Origin: Pseudomonadota bacterium
GTDB lineage: Bacteria; Pseudomonadota; Gammaproteobacteria; Burkholderiales; Burkholderiaceae_B
Reading direction: 5' to 3'
DNA length: 64,000 nt
Assembly: GCA_023389155.1 (NCBI GenBank)
Contig: JAEWEV010000003.1
Coordinates: 72,763 to 136,762, forward strand
In this document: one piece after another, positions 16,417-25,080 of the stretch
Position numbering within the stretch: position 1 is the first letter of the stretch
Layout: each line of letters begins with the position of its first letter
The notes under the pieces: model-generated
Databases searched by the model: none
The model's input: only the letters and a program-made list of their open reading frames with translations
Told to the model about the DNA's origin: nothing
Made by a program: the position numbers and the translations under genes

Positions 16417-18017
16417 GCTTCTATCCCAAGTTTTTCCATTGCCATTTCCCTGAGTTTCCTACGCTGGATCTTCACACCGTTTGAACTGAGCGTTGTCGGA
16501 AACTTCCCGATTTCCCAGATACGAACCGGGATCTTGAAAGGCGCCATGCATGTGGCAAGCGCCGTGCGCAGAGCCGCCTCATTCGTTGCCATACCGGCTT
16601 GGGCAATCACAAACGCCACACAGCGGTTCTGACCATCCTGCTCTACTCCGACGACTTGAGCATCACTGACACCGGGTTGCGCCTTGAGCACATCTTCAAT
16701 TTCAGTGGGGTCCACGAGAAAGCCCGCCAGCCGTATGGCGTCGCCCTGACGCGTCTGGTACACAAAACTGCCGTCATCACGCAGATAGCCCAGATCCCCC
16801 GTCGAAAAATAGCCTTCCGAATCTACCGCCTGATCTGTCGCCGCCTGATTGTCCAAATAGCCGACAAAATTCGTATCGGAACAGATTTCGATGACGCCAC
16901 TTTGTCCGGCATCCAGCAAGTGTCCGGTATCGGGATCACGAATGCGAATTCTGGCCTCCGAACTGGCCGGTGTGCCACCAGCCATGATTCGTTCCCCCAG
17001 AGGCAAATCCGGGTTCTGCAAGGAAAAAAGAGCCTGTACTTCACTGGAACCATAGAGGCCATACATGGGCACTTTTCGCTGCCACGCCGTTTTACCAAAA
17101 CTGTCATATCCTGCATGAAATGCTGCAAAACCGAAGATGCGCGCGGATGGAAAGGGAACCGGGCTGTCTGACTGTTCCAGTATCCGGGTATACATTTCAT
17201 CGCTGCCAAACAAATGGGTAACGGCATGTTCGTTAATGAGCTTCGCCGCTTCCGCACCATCAAAGGTATCCATCAGCACGACAGGCTTGCCTGCCGCGAA
17301 ACAGCCAAAAACCGCATTGAAGCCAAATACACCGCAAAATGGCAGCGCCGCCAGCAAAACAACGCCGTCCTCCTCAAGCCGGTAGGCACGGGCGACACGC
17401 TGACTGTGCGTTGCAACGGTGTGCTGGGTATGCATGACCAATTTGGGATTGCTTGTCGTGCCAGAGGTGGTAAACAGAATGCAAAGCGCGTCAGGCGTAT
17501 CGTGACGATCTACCGTAAAATATTCGGGGCACGCCACGCCATCAAGATCCAGTACGGATACCGGCCTACCCAGCTGTGAGTCGGGCACCTTCTCGTGATG
17601 ATTCACGAAGACGATGGACTCCAGCCGCTCCAACTGCTGGCCATCCACATCCCGAAGAATCGACATGAAATCGATTTTTCTGAACGTCGGTTCCAGGATC
17701 AGCATGCGGGCGGCCGATTTTTCCAGAATGTACGAGACTTCGTGAGAACGGTAGCGGGTGTTGACCGTCACCAGCGTGGCGCCCAGTGCACTCAAGCCAA
17801 AAAATAGCGCCAGCCACTCCATACGGTTCACCAGCCATATCGCCACTCTGTCCCCGGGGCCGATACCCTGTGTCTGCAACCAGCAGACCGCGCGATCGCA
17901 TAGCGCACCGAACCTCTCATAGGTGTATGCTTGCGTTCCGTCGACAAATGCAACCGCGTCGGGATACTCTCGCCGGTTGACTTCCAGCAGATCTACGATA
18001 GTCCGGGCCTGCAGCAT
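16413..18017 (-). CDS. AMP-forming acyl-CoA synthetase
   Basis: This 534-aa member of the ANL adenylating family has the P-loop LFTTSGTTSNPK (about 180-192), YGLYGSSEVQ (A5), GYFSTGDLGYLRDDGSFVYQTRQGD (A7/A8), and the C-terminal lysine region SSNGVKIQRRKLREMA. It activates a carboxylic acid with ATP and CoA in the cytosol. It lies between livF (1 bp gap) and the MaoC hydratase (4-bp overlap). This indicates that the acid imported by the Liv-type transporter is converted directly to a CoA thioester. The acid type (fatty, aromatic or alicyclic) is not determined by the motifs. Confidence 0.9.
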   Translation of the reverse strand: MLQARTIVDLLEVNRREYPDAVAFVDGTQAYTYERFGALCDRAVCWLQTQGIGPGDRVAIWLVNRMEWLALFFGLSALGATLVTVNTRYRSHEVSYILEKSAARMLILEPTFRKIDFMSILRDVDGQQLERLESIVFVNHHEKVPDSQLGRPVSVLDLDGVACPEYFTVDRHDTPDALCILFTTSGTTSNPKLVMHTQHTVATHSQRVARAYRLEEDGVVLLAALPFCGVFGFNAVFGCFAAGKPVVLMDTFDGAEAAKLINEHAVTHLFGSDEMYTRILEQSDSPVPFPSARIFGFAAFHAGYDSFGKTAWQRKVPMYGLYGSSEVQALFSLQNPDLPLGERIMAGGTPASSEARIRIRDPDTGHLLDAGQSGVIEICSDTNFVGYLDNQAATDQAVDSEGYFSTGDLGYLRDDGSFVYQTRQGDAIRLAGFLVDPTEIEDVLKAQPGVSDAQVVGVEQDGQNRCVAFVIAQAGMATNEAALRTALATCMAPFKIPVRIWEIGKFPTTLSSNGVKIQRRKLREMAMEKLGIEA

Positions 18018-18018
18018 G

Positions 18019-18732
18019 TCAATATAGCTCCATCAACTTGGCATTGTCCGACAGCTCTGAAGGCAGGGACTCCTGAATAACCTGGCCCGCTTTCATCACC
18101 AGAACACGGTCTGAAATCTTCAGCGCTTCCCTGACATTCTGCTCCACAAGCAGAATGGACATCCCGGTTGTCTGCTGCAACTCCCGTATGGGATAAAGCA
18201 AGTCTTGAAACAGCTTGGGAGCCAGGCCAATGGAAGGCTCATCCATCAACAGGCAGCGAGGTCGAGACAGCATGGCGCGTCCGATCGATGCAATCTGCTG
18301 CTGCCCGCCAGATAGCGTGCCGGCACGCTGATCATAGAAAGTTTTCAAGGCCGGCAAAACCGAAATAACCCATTCAAGACGCTCTGCCCGATGCTGCTTC
18401 GGTATGCCTGCAGCCCACATGCCCATCTTCATGATTTCCCGAACCGTCAGTCCGGGAAATACGCCTCGCCCTTCCGGGACCAGTGAAATGCCCTTTCCTG
18501 TCAGCACTTTCGGCTCAATCCGCGGCTGCTTCTCGTCGTCCAGAAAGATCTCACCGTGCTGGCACGGAATCAGTCCGTACAGTGCTTTAATTAGAGTGGA
18601 CTTACCGGCACCGTTGTGTCCGATTAAACATAATACTTCACGATTTCTCAGCGAAAAATCGAAATTCTCCAGAACCGGTCGGCCACCGTACCCGACAGTC
18701 AGATTCTCTGCCCTGATCATTGTTTCTGTCAT
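18019..18732 (-). CDS. livF: Branched-chain amino acid-type ABC transporter ATPase (LivF)
   Basis: This 237-aa single ATPase has Walker A GHNGAGKST (about 37-45), signature LSGGQQQIASIGRAM, Walker B CLLMDEPSIGLAP, and the LivF-typical VPEGRGVFPGLTVREIMKMG. It forms the second ATP-binding subunit of a HAAT transporter. Its start overlaps the livG stop by 4 bp. The transporter likely moves an organic acid, not an amino acid, judging by the fused operon context with acyl-CoA ligase and MaoC. Confidence 0.93.
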   Translation of the reverse strand: MTETMIRAENLTVGYGGRPVLENFDFSLRNREVLCLIGHNGAGKSTLIKALYGLIPCQHGEIFLDDEKQPRIEPKVLTGKGISLVPEGRGVFPGLTVREIMKMGMWAAGIPKQHRAERLEWVISVLPALKTFYDQRAGTLSGGQQQIASIGRAMLSRPRCLLMDEPSIGLAPKLFQDLLYPIRELQQTTGMSILLVEQNVREALKISDRVLVMKAGQVIQESLPSELSDNAKLMELY

Positions 18733-19484
18733 TCTGCTCGTTCTCCGAAATAAATCGCTGTCAGGTGCGGATCTTTCAGCACTGCCTCGGGTTCGCCATC
18801 GGCCATCAACTTGCCCTGGTCCAGAAAGGCAATACGATCAGAAATGCCATACACAATATCAAGATTGTGTTCAATAATGCATACTGTCACGCCCTGCTTC
18901 ACTTCATTGCGCAGCAGCTCAAGAAAATGCGAATAGGATCCTCTATCAAGGCCGGAGGCCGGTTCGTCCAAAAGCCAGATTTTTGCATCGGCAGCCATGA
19001 TTCTGGCCAGACTCAGAAACTTCCTCTCGGCGTACGACAGATCCAGCGCGCGCACATCAGCCTTGTGTGACAGGCGGGTCTTTTCCAGAATGTCTCTGAC
19101 CCTCTGCTTACGTTGCGCCATGGCCGGGCGACCGCCAGGCTGCCATAACCATGCAACGGGCTCCATGACAGACAGTACATTTTCCTCAACCGTCATCCGG
19201 TCAAAGAGGCGTAAATCCTGGAAAGTGCGCGCAATGCCCTTGCGGGCAATTTTCCAGTGGGGCAGACCGACAATGGACTCCCCTCGCCATAAAATGTCGC
19301 CCCCACTGGGAACAAGATGGCCGGTAATGAGGTTAAATAGCGTCGTTTTGCCCGCTCCATTGGGCCCCACCAGCGTGGTCACAATGCCAGCGCGCAGGTC
19401 CAGCGATACATTCCGGGTCACCTTCAAACCGCCAAAATTTTTCTCAAGATTGCTGATGTGCAACAGAACCTGATTATCACTCAT
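18729..19484 (-). CDS. livG: Branched-chain amino acid-type ABC transporter ATPase (LivG)
   Basis: The start is placed at ATG 19484 (MSDNQVLLHISN), which overlaps the livM stop as ATGA; the frame extends to 19607 only within livM. The 251-aa protein has Walker A GPNGAGKTTLFNLITG, signature LSYAERKFLSLARIMAADAKIWLLDEPASGLD and a LivG-type C-terminus (GEPEAVLKDPHLTAIYFGE). It is the first ATPase of the HAAT transporter. Confidence 0.93.
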   Translation of the reverse strand: MSDNQVLLHISNLEKNFGGLKVTRNVSLDLRAGIVTTLVGPNGAGKTTLFNLITGHLVPSGGDILWRGESIVGLPHWKIARKGIARTFQDLRLFDRMTVEENVLSVMEPVAWLWQPGGRPAMAQRKQRVRDILEKTRLSHKADVRALDLSYAERKFLSLARIMAADAKIWLLDEPASGLDRGSYSHFLELLRNEVKQGVTVCIIEHNLDIVYGISDRIAFLDQGKLMADGEPEAVLKDPHLTAIYFGERAE

Positions 19485-20365
19485 GGCTTGACCTGCTTTC
19501 GGGACGAACCAACCAGGCCACCAGGGCGAAATATCATGAGAAGCACCATCGCTATGCCATACGCAATCTGTTGAATGGCTCCAATTTCTGTCTGGGGAAG
19601 GAACCACATATAGCTGAATACGCTAGGCAGTGCCATGAGAATGACAGCACCGACAACAGGGCCCCACAACGTCCCCGTCCCGCCAATAATGACCATTGCC
19701 ATCAGCAAAACCGATGTGTCCAGGGTAAAGCTCTCCACATTAATAAAGCCGTTGTAAAAAGCGTAAAGCGCCCCCGCAATCGCCGATAATGAAGAAGAAA
19801 TCACAACTGCCAGGGTCTTGATGACGGCGACATTCTTGCCCATCGTATAAGCAGCGGACTCACTGTCGCGGATAGCCTGCAGGTTACGACCAAAGCTAGA
19901 TCGGGAAAGAATCATGATAATGGCACCGACCAGAAACAGCGACATCACAGCCAGTAACAGAAACTGCGCGGGATCGATCACATCAAATCCAAATACATTC
20001 GCGGGCGGAATGCCAATTACGCCACCGATACCGCCTGTAAAAGACTTCCATTCCGAGAATACGGTCACGCCAATAACCTGTAACCCAAGCGATGCCGCCA
20101 CGAAATACTCGCCGCGCACCCTCAACGCCGGCAGTGCCAGAACAAGGGAAACCAGTGCGCAGACACACATGGCGACGGGGATTGTCAGGAATATCGATAC
20201 ACTCAGGTGCATGGCAACATACGCGGCAGTATAAGCACCCAGTCCAAAAAAAATTGCATGTGCCATGGAAAAAATGCCAGCGTAGCCCATAATGAAATTG
20301 AGCGTGAGCGCCAGGACGGCATTAATGCAGATCAGTGTGGCGAGGTTAAGAAGGTAGGCAAGCAT
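19481..20365 (-). CDS. livM: Branched-chain amino acid-type ABC transporter permease (LivM)
   Basis: This 294-aa hydrophobic protein carries the LivM hallmarks: LTLNFIMGYAGIFSMAHAIFFGLGAYTAAY near the N-terminus, and FGRNLQAIRDSESAAYTMGKNVAVIKTLAVVISSSLSAIAGALYAF in the cytoplasmic EAA-like loop. It is the second membrane subunit beside LivH, whose gene ends 13 bp upstream. The stop codon overlaps livG by 4 bp. Confidence 0.92.
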   Translation of the reverse strand: MLAYLLNLATLICINAVLALTLNFIMGYAGIFSMAHAIFFGLGAYTAAYVAMHLSVSIFLTIPVAMCVCALVSLVLALPALRVRGEYFVAASLGLQVIGVTVFSEWKSFTGGIGGVIGIPPANVFGFDVIDPAQFLLLAVMSLFLVGAIIMILSRSSFGRNLQAIRDSESAAYTMGKNVAVIKTLAVVISSSLSAIAGALYAFYNGFINVESFTLDTSVLLMAMVIIGGTGTLWGPVVGAVILMALPSVFSYMWFLPQTEIGAIQQIAYGIAMVLLMIFRPGGLVGSSRKQVKP

Positions 20366-20378
20366 AGGTTAATCACAG

Positions 20379-21251
20379 TCAGGTGGTAATGGCGCGGCCG
20401 AAAAAGCCGGACGGCCTGAACAGGATAAACAGGAACAAAACGACAAATGTCACCGCCTCGCTCCACTGTGGGCCAAGATAGATCAGCGCAAAGTTCTCTG
20501 TAATACCCAGAAGCAGGCCGGCGAAGGCAGCACCTTTAAGACTGCCCACACCGCCCACGATGGTCGCGGCCAGACTGATAAGCATCACATGATGAGCTGC
20601 GGCCGGATTCAGGCCGGAGCTTGCACCGGTAAGAATGGCTGCAGGCACGACAAGCAACGAACCGATGACGAACACAATCGTAGATAAACGCCTTGGGTTA
20701 AGCCCGTAGACTCTGACCAGAGAGGGGTTCTCCGACAGTGCTCGCATGGCAATACCAATATGCGTACGATTGAGAAACACCTGCAGTGCAAAAAAGAATG
20801 TCAGCATGCAAATAATCGCAATGGCAGACAGCGGCGAAACAAACAACCCTGGCATCATCTCCAGACTTTGCGAAAGCGGTGTATTGACCGAAACAAAACC
20901 TCTGCCAAAAATCATGCCGATCAGGTTCTGAACTATGATCCCAACGCCCAGAGACGCCACAAAGACGGTAAAGAATGAACCCTCATGCCGCTGGATGGGT
21001 GCATATACCCATTTATCCAGCAGTATGCCAAATGCAATCGCGCCGATCGTCGCGGCCAGTACTGCCAGTACCCAGTGAAACTGAGCCAGGGAATACAAAT
21101 AATAGAAAATATAGGCAGCAATGGTGAAGGTTGCACCATGAGCAAAATGGAATATCCTGGTGCAACCGAATATCAGGGAGAACCCAACTGCGATGAGGGC
21201 ATACAAGGCACCGGTCTGTATGCCGTTGATCAGTAACTGAAGTGCCAGCAT
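20379..21251 (-). CDS. livH: Branched-chain amino acid-type ABC transporter permease (LivH)
   Basis: This 290-aa permease has the LivH N-terminus (LINGIQTGALYALIAVGFSLIFGCTRIFHFAHGATFTIAAYIFYY), then GIAMRALSENPSLVRVYGLNPRRLSTIVFVIGSLL. A glycine-rich helix (GGVGSLKGAAFAGLLLGITENFALIY) lies near the end. It sits 15 bp after the binding-protein gene and pairs with LivM in the inner membrane. Confidence 0.92.
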   Translation of the reverse strand: MLALQLLINGIQTGALYALIAVGFSLIFGCTRIFHFAHGATFTIAAYIFYYLYSLAQFHWVLAVLAATIGAIAFGILLDKWVYAPIQRHEGSFFTVFVASLGVGIIVQNLIGMIFGRGFVSVNTPLSQSLEMMPGLFVSPLSAIAIICMLTFFFALQVFLNRTHIGIAMRALSENPSLVRVYGLNPRRLSTIVFVIGSLLVVPAAILTGASSGLNPAAAHHVMLISLAATIVGGVGSLKGAAFAGLLLGITENFALIYLGPQWSEAVTFVVLFLFILFRPSGFFGRAITT

Positions 21252-21266
21252 GGATAAACGCCCTGT

Positions 21267-22397
21267 TTATTTGCCAGACACTGACACAACTTTCCCGGAT
21301 GCGCCGTCGATCTCATTGACCTGCATCGGACTGATAACCGTGCCATTCTCGGTAAAAGTCACTTTCCCGCCCACCAGATCAAAGGTTTTGGTTTCGTTAC
21401 GCTGGCGCAGCAGATTCTCTCCGGTGATGGGCTCGCCTTTTTTCTCCAGCTCGCTGGCCAGCAGGCCAAACAGTCGGACTGCATTGTAATAATTGGCAAT
21501 ATAGGCCGAGGGCAGTTTGTTATATTTGGCCTGATAATCGTCCACAAAGCGTTTTGTAACGGGATCGTCCGATTTCCAGTCCACATTCTGCGTGGTGTAG
21601 AGAGCACCCTTTGCTTCTGGCAAAGCGTTCGTTTCGGGAATGGAAAAGGCACTATAGCTGGCAATCTGCTGCTTAATGCCGTTATCTCGGAATTGCTTGA
21701 TCATCTGGGATTGCTGTGAGCCGTACGAAGCGATGTAGATAACATCCGGATTGGCTGCACGCACCCGCGCAGCAATTCCTGCAAACTGCTGCATCGCTGC
21801 TGGCACCGACAGTGACTCGGCCAGTTCACCGCCGGCCGCGGGAAGACTGTTTTCCAGTTCCTTTCTGATGCCTTCGCCCAGCGGATCATCCACGTACACA
21901 AGGACGAATTTTTTCAGATTCTTTTCTTTTATCAGATACGGCAAAATGGCCTTCACTTCGTCTGTCGCGAGCGGAATGACGTTCCAGAAATATGGGCCCA
22001 GACCGGCCAGGTCAGGTCCCACTCCTCCACCGTTGACTGCCACCGTCTTACTGCGGGCGGCTGTCGTGGAAATCGCTTTGGAAACACCGGTAAACGCTGA
22101 CAATACATAAGGCACTTTGGCCACGTTCACCAGCTTATTCATGCTGATCACGCCCTGCTGCGGCAATGCCTGGCTGTCCTCGTACTGAATTCTAAGCTTG
22201 TCGCCAAGCAAATTATCTTCGTTTATGTGATCACGTGCCAGATTGGCCCCGGATCCAAAAATATCTCCATAACTGGCATTGGGGCCGCTAAGCGGAAATG
22301 TCGCCCCGATTGTAATGTCTGCCATCGCAACAGTGGCAAATGCCGTACTCGCGAGCCCGGCCATTAGCCGCAGAACCATCTTTACGATTCGTGCCAT
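21267..22397 (-). CDS. Branched-chain amino acid-type ABC transporter binding protein (LivK-like)
   Basis: This 376-aa protein has a signal peptide (VLRLMAGLASTAFATVAMA, then DITIG) and the type I periplasmic fold: GATFPLSGPNASYGDIFGSGANLARDHINE, then the hinge region with FVLVYVDDPLGEG and DVIYIASYGSQQSQM. It is first in the leftward Liv/acyl-CoA ligase/MaoC operon, with ribosome site GGAGACAGG. It differs from true LivJ/LivK in length and probably binds an organic acid. The gene is divergent from catB across a 311-bp region holding an 18-bp palindrome. Confidence 0.9.
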   Translation of the reverse strand: MARIVKMVLRLMAGLASTAFATVAMADITIGATFPLSGPNASYGDIFGSGANLARDHINEDNLLGDKLRIQYEDSQALPQQGVISMNKLVNVAKVPYVLSAFTGVSKAISTTAARSKTVAVNGGGVGPDLAGLGPYFWNVIPLATDEVKAILPYLIKEKNLKKFVLVYVDDPLGEGIRKELENSLPAAGGELAESLSVPAAMQQFAGIAARVRAANPDVIYIASYGSQQSQMIKQFRDNGIKQQIASYSAFSIPETNALPEAKGALYTTQNVDWKSDDPVTKRFVDDYQAKYNKLPSAYIANYYNAVRLFGLLASELEKKGEPITGENLLRQRNETKTFDLVGGKVTFTENGTVISPMQVNEIDGASGKVVSVSGK

Positions 22398-22567
22398 TCC
22401 TGTCTCCTGATCGTTTTTTAGTATTGTGTTTAGTGGCCAACGTTATAAGCTCGACGCTGAAACTGAAGTCCACCATTGCTACGCTGGTCGTGAAACTCTG
22501 CAAATGATATTCGCATGTTATGGTTTGATGGGACAATTAATCTTTTTGGAAGATGCCCTTTAATACA

Positions 22568-22585
22568 GGTTAACGATCGTTAACC
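22568..22585. promoter_or_regulatory. 18-bp perfect palindrome between livK-type gene and catB
   Basis: GGTTAACGATCGTTAACC equals its own reverse complement over all 18 bases. It sits 170 bp from the Liv operon start and about 90 bp upstream of the inferred catB transcription start. It does not resemble the LysR site next to it, so a second regulator is suggested. Nothing else was recognised in this 311-bp region beyond the catB site and promoter. Confidence 0.6.
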
Positions 22586-22604
22586 CCTAGCGCAGGGGCT
22601 GCCC

Positions 22605-22619
22605 ATACTTTTTAGGTAT
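22605..22619 (+). promoter_or_regulatory. CatR/CatM-type LysR binding site upstream of catB
   Basis: The exact pattern ATAC-N7-GTAT, the recognition consensus known for CatM and BenM, is centred about 64 bp upstream of the inferred catB transcription start. It is part of a longer 20-bp dyad at 22609-22628 (9 of 10 positions paired). An identical-pattern site precedes the catR/tctC-catC-catD divergent region. Confidence 0.75.
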
Positions 22620-22640
22620 ACCTGAAAACAAATTCCATAT

Positions 22641-22669
22641 TAGACCCGTGACAGGTCGCCTTATATACT
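22641..22669 (+). promoter_or_regulatory. catB promoter
   Basis: TAGACC (22641-22646) and TATACT (22664-22669) are spaced by 17 bp. The weak -35 agrees with an activator-dependent promoter, and the LysR site lies at the usual -65 position. Confidence 0.55.
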
Positions 22670-22708
22670 TGAAAAATGAACAATAGGGCAACACACAGGG
22701 AAACGGAT

Positions 22709-23827
22709 ATGGACGTGACCATCGTCGAAATCAGCACACAAATTCTTGATATACCTACCATTCGTCCGCACAGAATGTCGGTGGCGACCATGAATAACCA
22801 ATGCCTGGTACTTGTCAGAATCAAAATGTCAGATGGCATAGAAGGTATCGGCGAGGCAACCACCATAGGCGGGCTCAATTATGGCGGAGAAAGTCCCGAG
22901 AGCATGAAGGCCAATATTGACCGCTATTTCGCTCCCCTGCTGATTGGCCAGCCGGCAAACCGGCTCGCAGCCTTGCGTCAGCGAATCAATAAAGCCATCA
23001 AGGACAATCGCTTTGCCAAATGCGCGATCGAGACCGCCCTGTACGATGCGTATGCAAAACGCCTGGGGGTACCTCTCAATGCCCTGTTTGGTGGCGCCAT
23101 TCATGATGAAATCAGTGTCGCCTGGACACTTGCCAGCGGCAATACACAGACCGATATCGCGGAAGCCCGTCAGATGCTCGATAGCAGACGTCACCGCATT
23201 TTCAAACTGAAAGTCGGCATGCGAGCGCCGCAGGATGATCTTAAACACATTCGCGATATCCACCAGGCGCTGGGTGATCAGGTAAGTATCCGTATTGATG
23301 TCAATCAGGGCTGGTCAGAAACCGAAACGGTGCAAATGCTGCGCGCACTGGCAGACAATGGCGTCGAACTGGTGGAGCAACCTATACATGAAAAGAATCT
23401 TGCCGGTCTGCAACGACTGACTTCATTGGGTATCGTGCCGATTATGGCTGATGAGTCCCTGAAGGGGCCAGAAGACGGATTTGCACTGGCCTGCGCCCAC
23501 TGCGCCAATGTCTTCGCCATCAAAATTGAACAGGCCGGCGGGCTGCAGAATGCCAGAGATTTGATCGCTATTGCGCAATCAGCCGACATCGCACTTTACG
23601 GCGGAACGATGCTGGAAGGTTCCATTGCCACTGTCGCCGCAGCGCACCTGTTCTCAACGATTTCCCGTCTTGAGTGGGGAACCGAAATGTTCGGGCCGCT
23701 GCTGCTGAAAGATGAAATTCTTGCTACGCCATTGGATTACAGCGACTTTACTCTGAAAATCCCCACAGGACCGGGGCTTGGGATCAGTCTTGACGAAGAC
23801 AAGGTCGCGTTCTATACACGCAAGTGA
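22709..23827 (+). CDS. catB: Muconate cycloisomerase
   Basis: ATG 22709 (MDVTIVEIST) gives 372 aa, the family length; the frame opens 33 bp earlier. The enzyme converts cis,cis-muconate to muconolactone in the catechol ortho-cleavage pathway. The N-terminus TQILDIPTIRPHRMSVATMN is diagnostic for CatB. All catalytic residues known from Pseudomonas MLE appear one position earlier: K166 and K168 (FKLKVG), D197 (IDVNQ), E223 (VEQP), D248 (ADES), K272 (IKIEQ) and E326 (GTEMFGP). It faces catD convergently and has its own LysR-type site and promoter. No catechol 1,2-dioxygenase gene is in the window. Confidence 0.95.
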   Translation: MDVTIVEISTQILDIPTIRPHRMSVATMNNQCLVLVRIKMSDGIEGIGEATTIGGLNYGGESPESMKANIDRYFAPLLIGQPANRLAALRQRINKAIKDNRFAKCAIETALYDAYAKRLGVPLNALFGGAIHDEISVAWTLASGNTQTDIAEARQMLDSRRHRIFKLKVGMRAPQDDLKHIRDIHQALGDQVSIRIDVNQGWSETETVQMLRALADNGVELVEQPIHEKNLAGLQRLTSLGIVPIMADESLKGPEDGFALACAHCANVFAIKIEQAGGLQNARDLIAIAQSADIALYGGTMLEGSIATVAAAHLFSTISRLEWGTEMFGPLLLKDEILATPLDYSDFTLKIPTGPGLGISLDEDKVAFYTRK

Positions 23828-23882
23828 AATATTTGCAGTGAACGTCTGGTCCGGGACAGCACTGGATGCCAGAGCGTCTGCG

Positions 23883-24662
23883 TCAACCCAGAAATTCAGA
23901 TACCGCGGCATTGAATGACGCCGCGGCTTCGATATTGGATAAATGGGATGCGGCAAGATCCACCCGCCTGGCACCGGCTACCTGATCAGCAATAAAGTCG
24001 GCATCGATGCATGTCGTTACCGGGTCGTGCACGCCCGCCACGACAAGCAATGGATTGTCGATGCCGTGGATGGCATCGCGCAGATCGGCGCTCGCCAGCG
24101 CCTCACAGCACCCAGCATAGCCTTCCACCGGTGTACTGCGCAGTTCATCGATCAGCGCAGCGACCCTGGATGGATTGTCGTCGACATAATCGGCAGTAAA
24201 CCAGCGCTGTGCTGCACCATCGGCAACAGGAGCCATTCCCTCCTCAGACCGGACCAGCGCAGCACGCCCCTCCCAGGCAGGCTGCTGACCGATTTTTGCT
24301 GCAGTATTACAGATGACCAGACGATCCAGTCGATGACCCGCGTAGATGCCCAGCCATTGGCCAATTATTCCCCCCATTGAAATTCCGCAGAAGCTGAAAG
24401 TGCCGATCTCCAAGGCATCGGCAAGTGCCAGAACGTCCCTGCCGAGCAACTCGAGGGAATAGGGCCCCTGCGTAACAGAGGTGCGGCCATGACCACGTGT
24501 GTCATAACTGAGAACCCGATGCGTTTTACTGAAAAACTCAATCTGATCACGCCACATCTGACGGGAGGTTCCAAGTGAGTTTGACAGAATCAGCACTGGC
24601 GCATGAATGCTACCATCCAATTGGTAGCTGATCGTACAGTCATCAAGACGAATTGAAGCCAT
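23883..24662 (-). CDS. catD: 3-oxoadipate enol-lactonase
   Basis: This 259-aa alpha/beta hydrolase has the PcaD/CatD features: LSNSLGTSRQMWRDQIEFFSKTHRVLSYDTRGHGRT, nucleophile S95 in GISMGG, an Asp in GVHDPVTT, and the His in LAASHLSNIEA. It hydrolyses 3-oxoadipate enol-lactone to 3-oxoadipate, the step after CatC. It lies downstream of catC on the same strand (93-bp gap) and convergent to catB. Confidence 0.93.
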   Translation of the reverse strand: MASIRLDDCTISYQLDGSIHAPVLILSNSLGTSRQMWRDQIEFFSKTHRVLSYDTRGHGRTSVTQGPYSLELLGRDVLALADALEIGTFSFCGISMGGIIGQWLGIYAGHRLDRLVICNTAAKIGQQPAWEGRAALVRSEEGMAPVADGAAQRWFTADYVDDNPSRVAALIDELRSTPVEGYAGCCEALASADLRDAIHGIDNPLLVVAGVHDPVTTCIDADFIADQVAGARRVDLAASHLSNIEAAASFNAAVSEFLG

Positions 24663-24755
24663 AGATCATCGATCCTTTCTGTTTGTGTTGTGGCCAAAAT
24701 CTCAATTCACACCATAGCGCTGGTCGCTCCAACGTTATGGTGAAATCGGAGTGAC

Positions 24756-25031
24756 TCAGATCGCTGACGGGTGCTTGCACAGGGCCGTTACCTGAATTTC
24801 CATATAGGGAAACAGTGGCAGTCCCGACAGGATATTGTGCAGCTCTTCATTGTCCTGCACATCAAAAATACTGACGTTGCTATATTTTCCAACGACCCGC
24901 CAGATATGAGGCCACTTGCCGGAACGCTGCAAGTCCTGCGAATACTGCTTTTCCTTGGCCTTGATATCTGCAGCTACGTCAGCAGGCAGGTCATGAGGAA
25001 TATTGACTGTCATTTCAACCATGAACAACAT
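24756..25031 (-). CDS. catC: Muconolactone delta-isomerase
   Basis: This 91-aa protein matches the small decameric CatC enzyme in length and sequence (MLFMVEMTVNIPHDLP, WRVVGKYSNVSIFDVQ, LHNILSGLPLFPYMEIQVTALCKHP). It isomerises muconolactone to 3-oxoadipate enol-lactone. It is placed between a Bug gene and catD, reading leftward, so the three likely form one transcript starting at the LysR-controlled promoter near 26150. Confidence 0.95.
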   Translation of the reverse strand: MLFMVEMTVNIPHDLPADVAADIKAKEKQYSQDLQRSGKWPHIWRVVGKYSNVSIFDVQDNEELHNILSGLPLFPYMEIQVTALCKHPSAI

Positions 25032-25080
25032 ATGCGATCCTTGATAATAATGGACTGTATAAACAACGCTTGCGGGCTGC

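Noticed and set aside
21267..22397. Assignment of the Liv-type binding protein as LivK for leucine uptake
   Set aside because: Operon context with acyl-CoA ligase and MaoC hydratase argues for an organic acid; the symbol was withheld.
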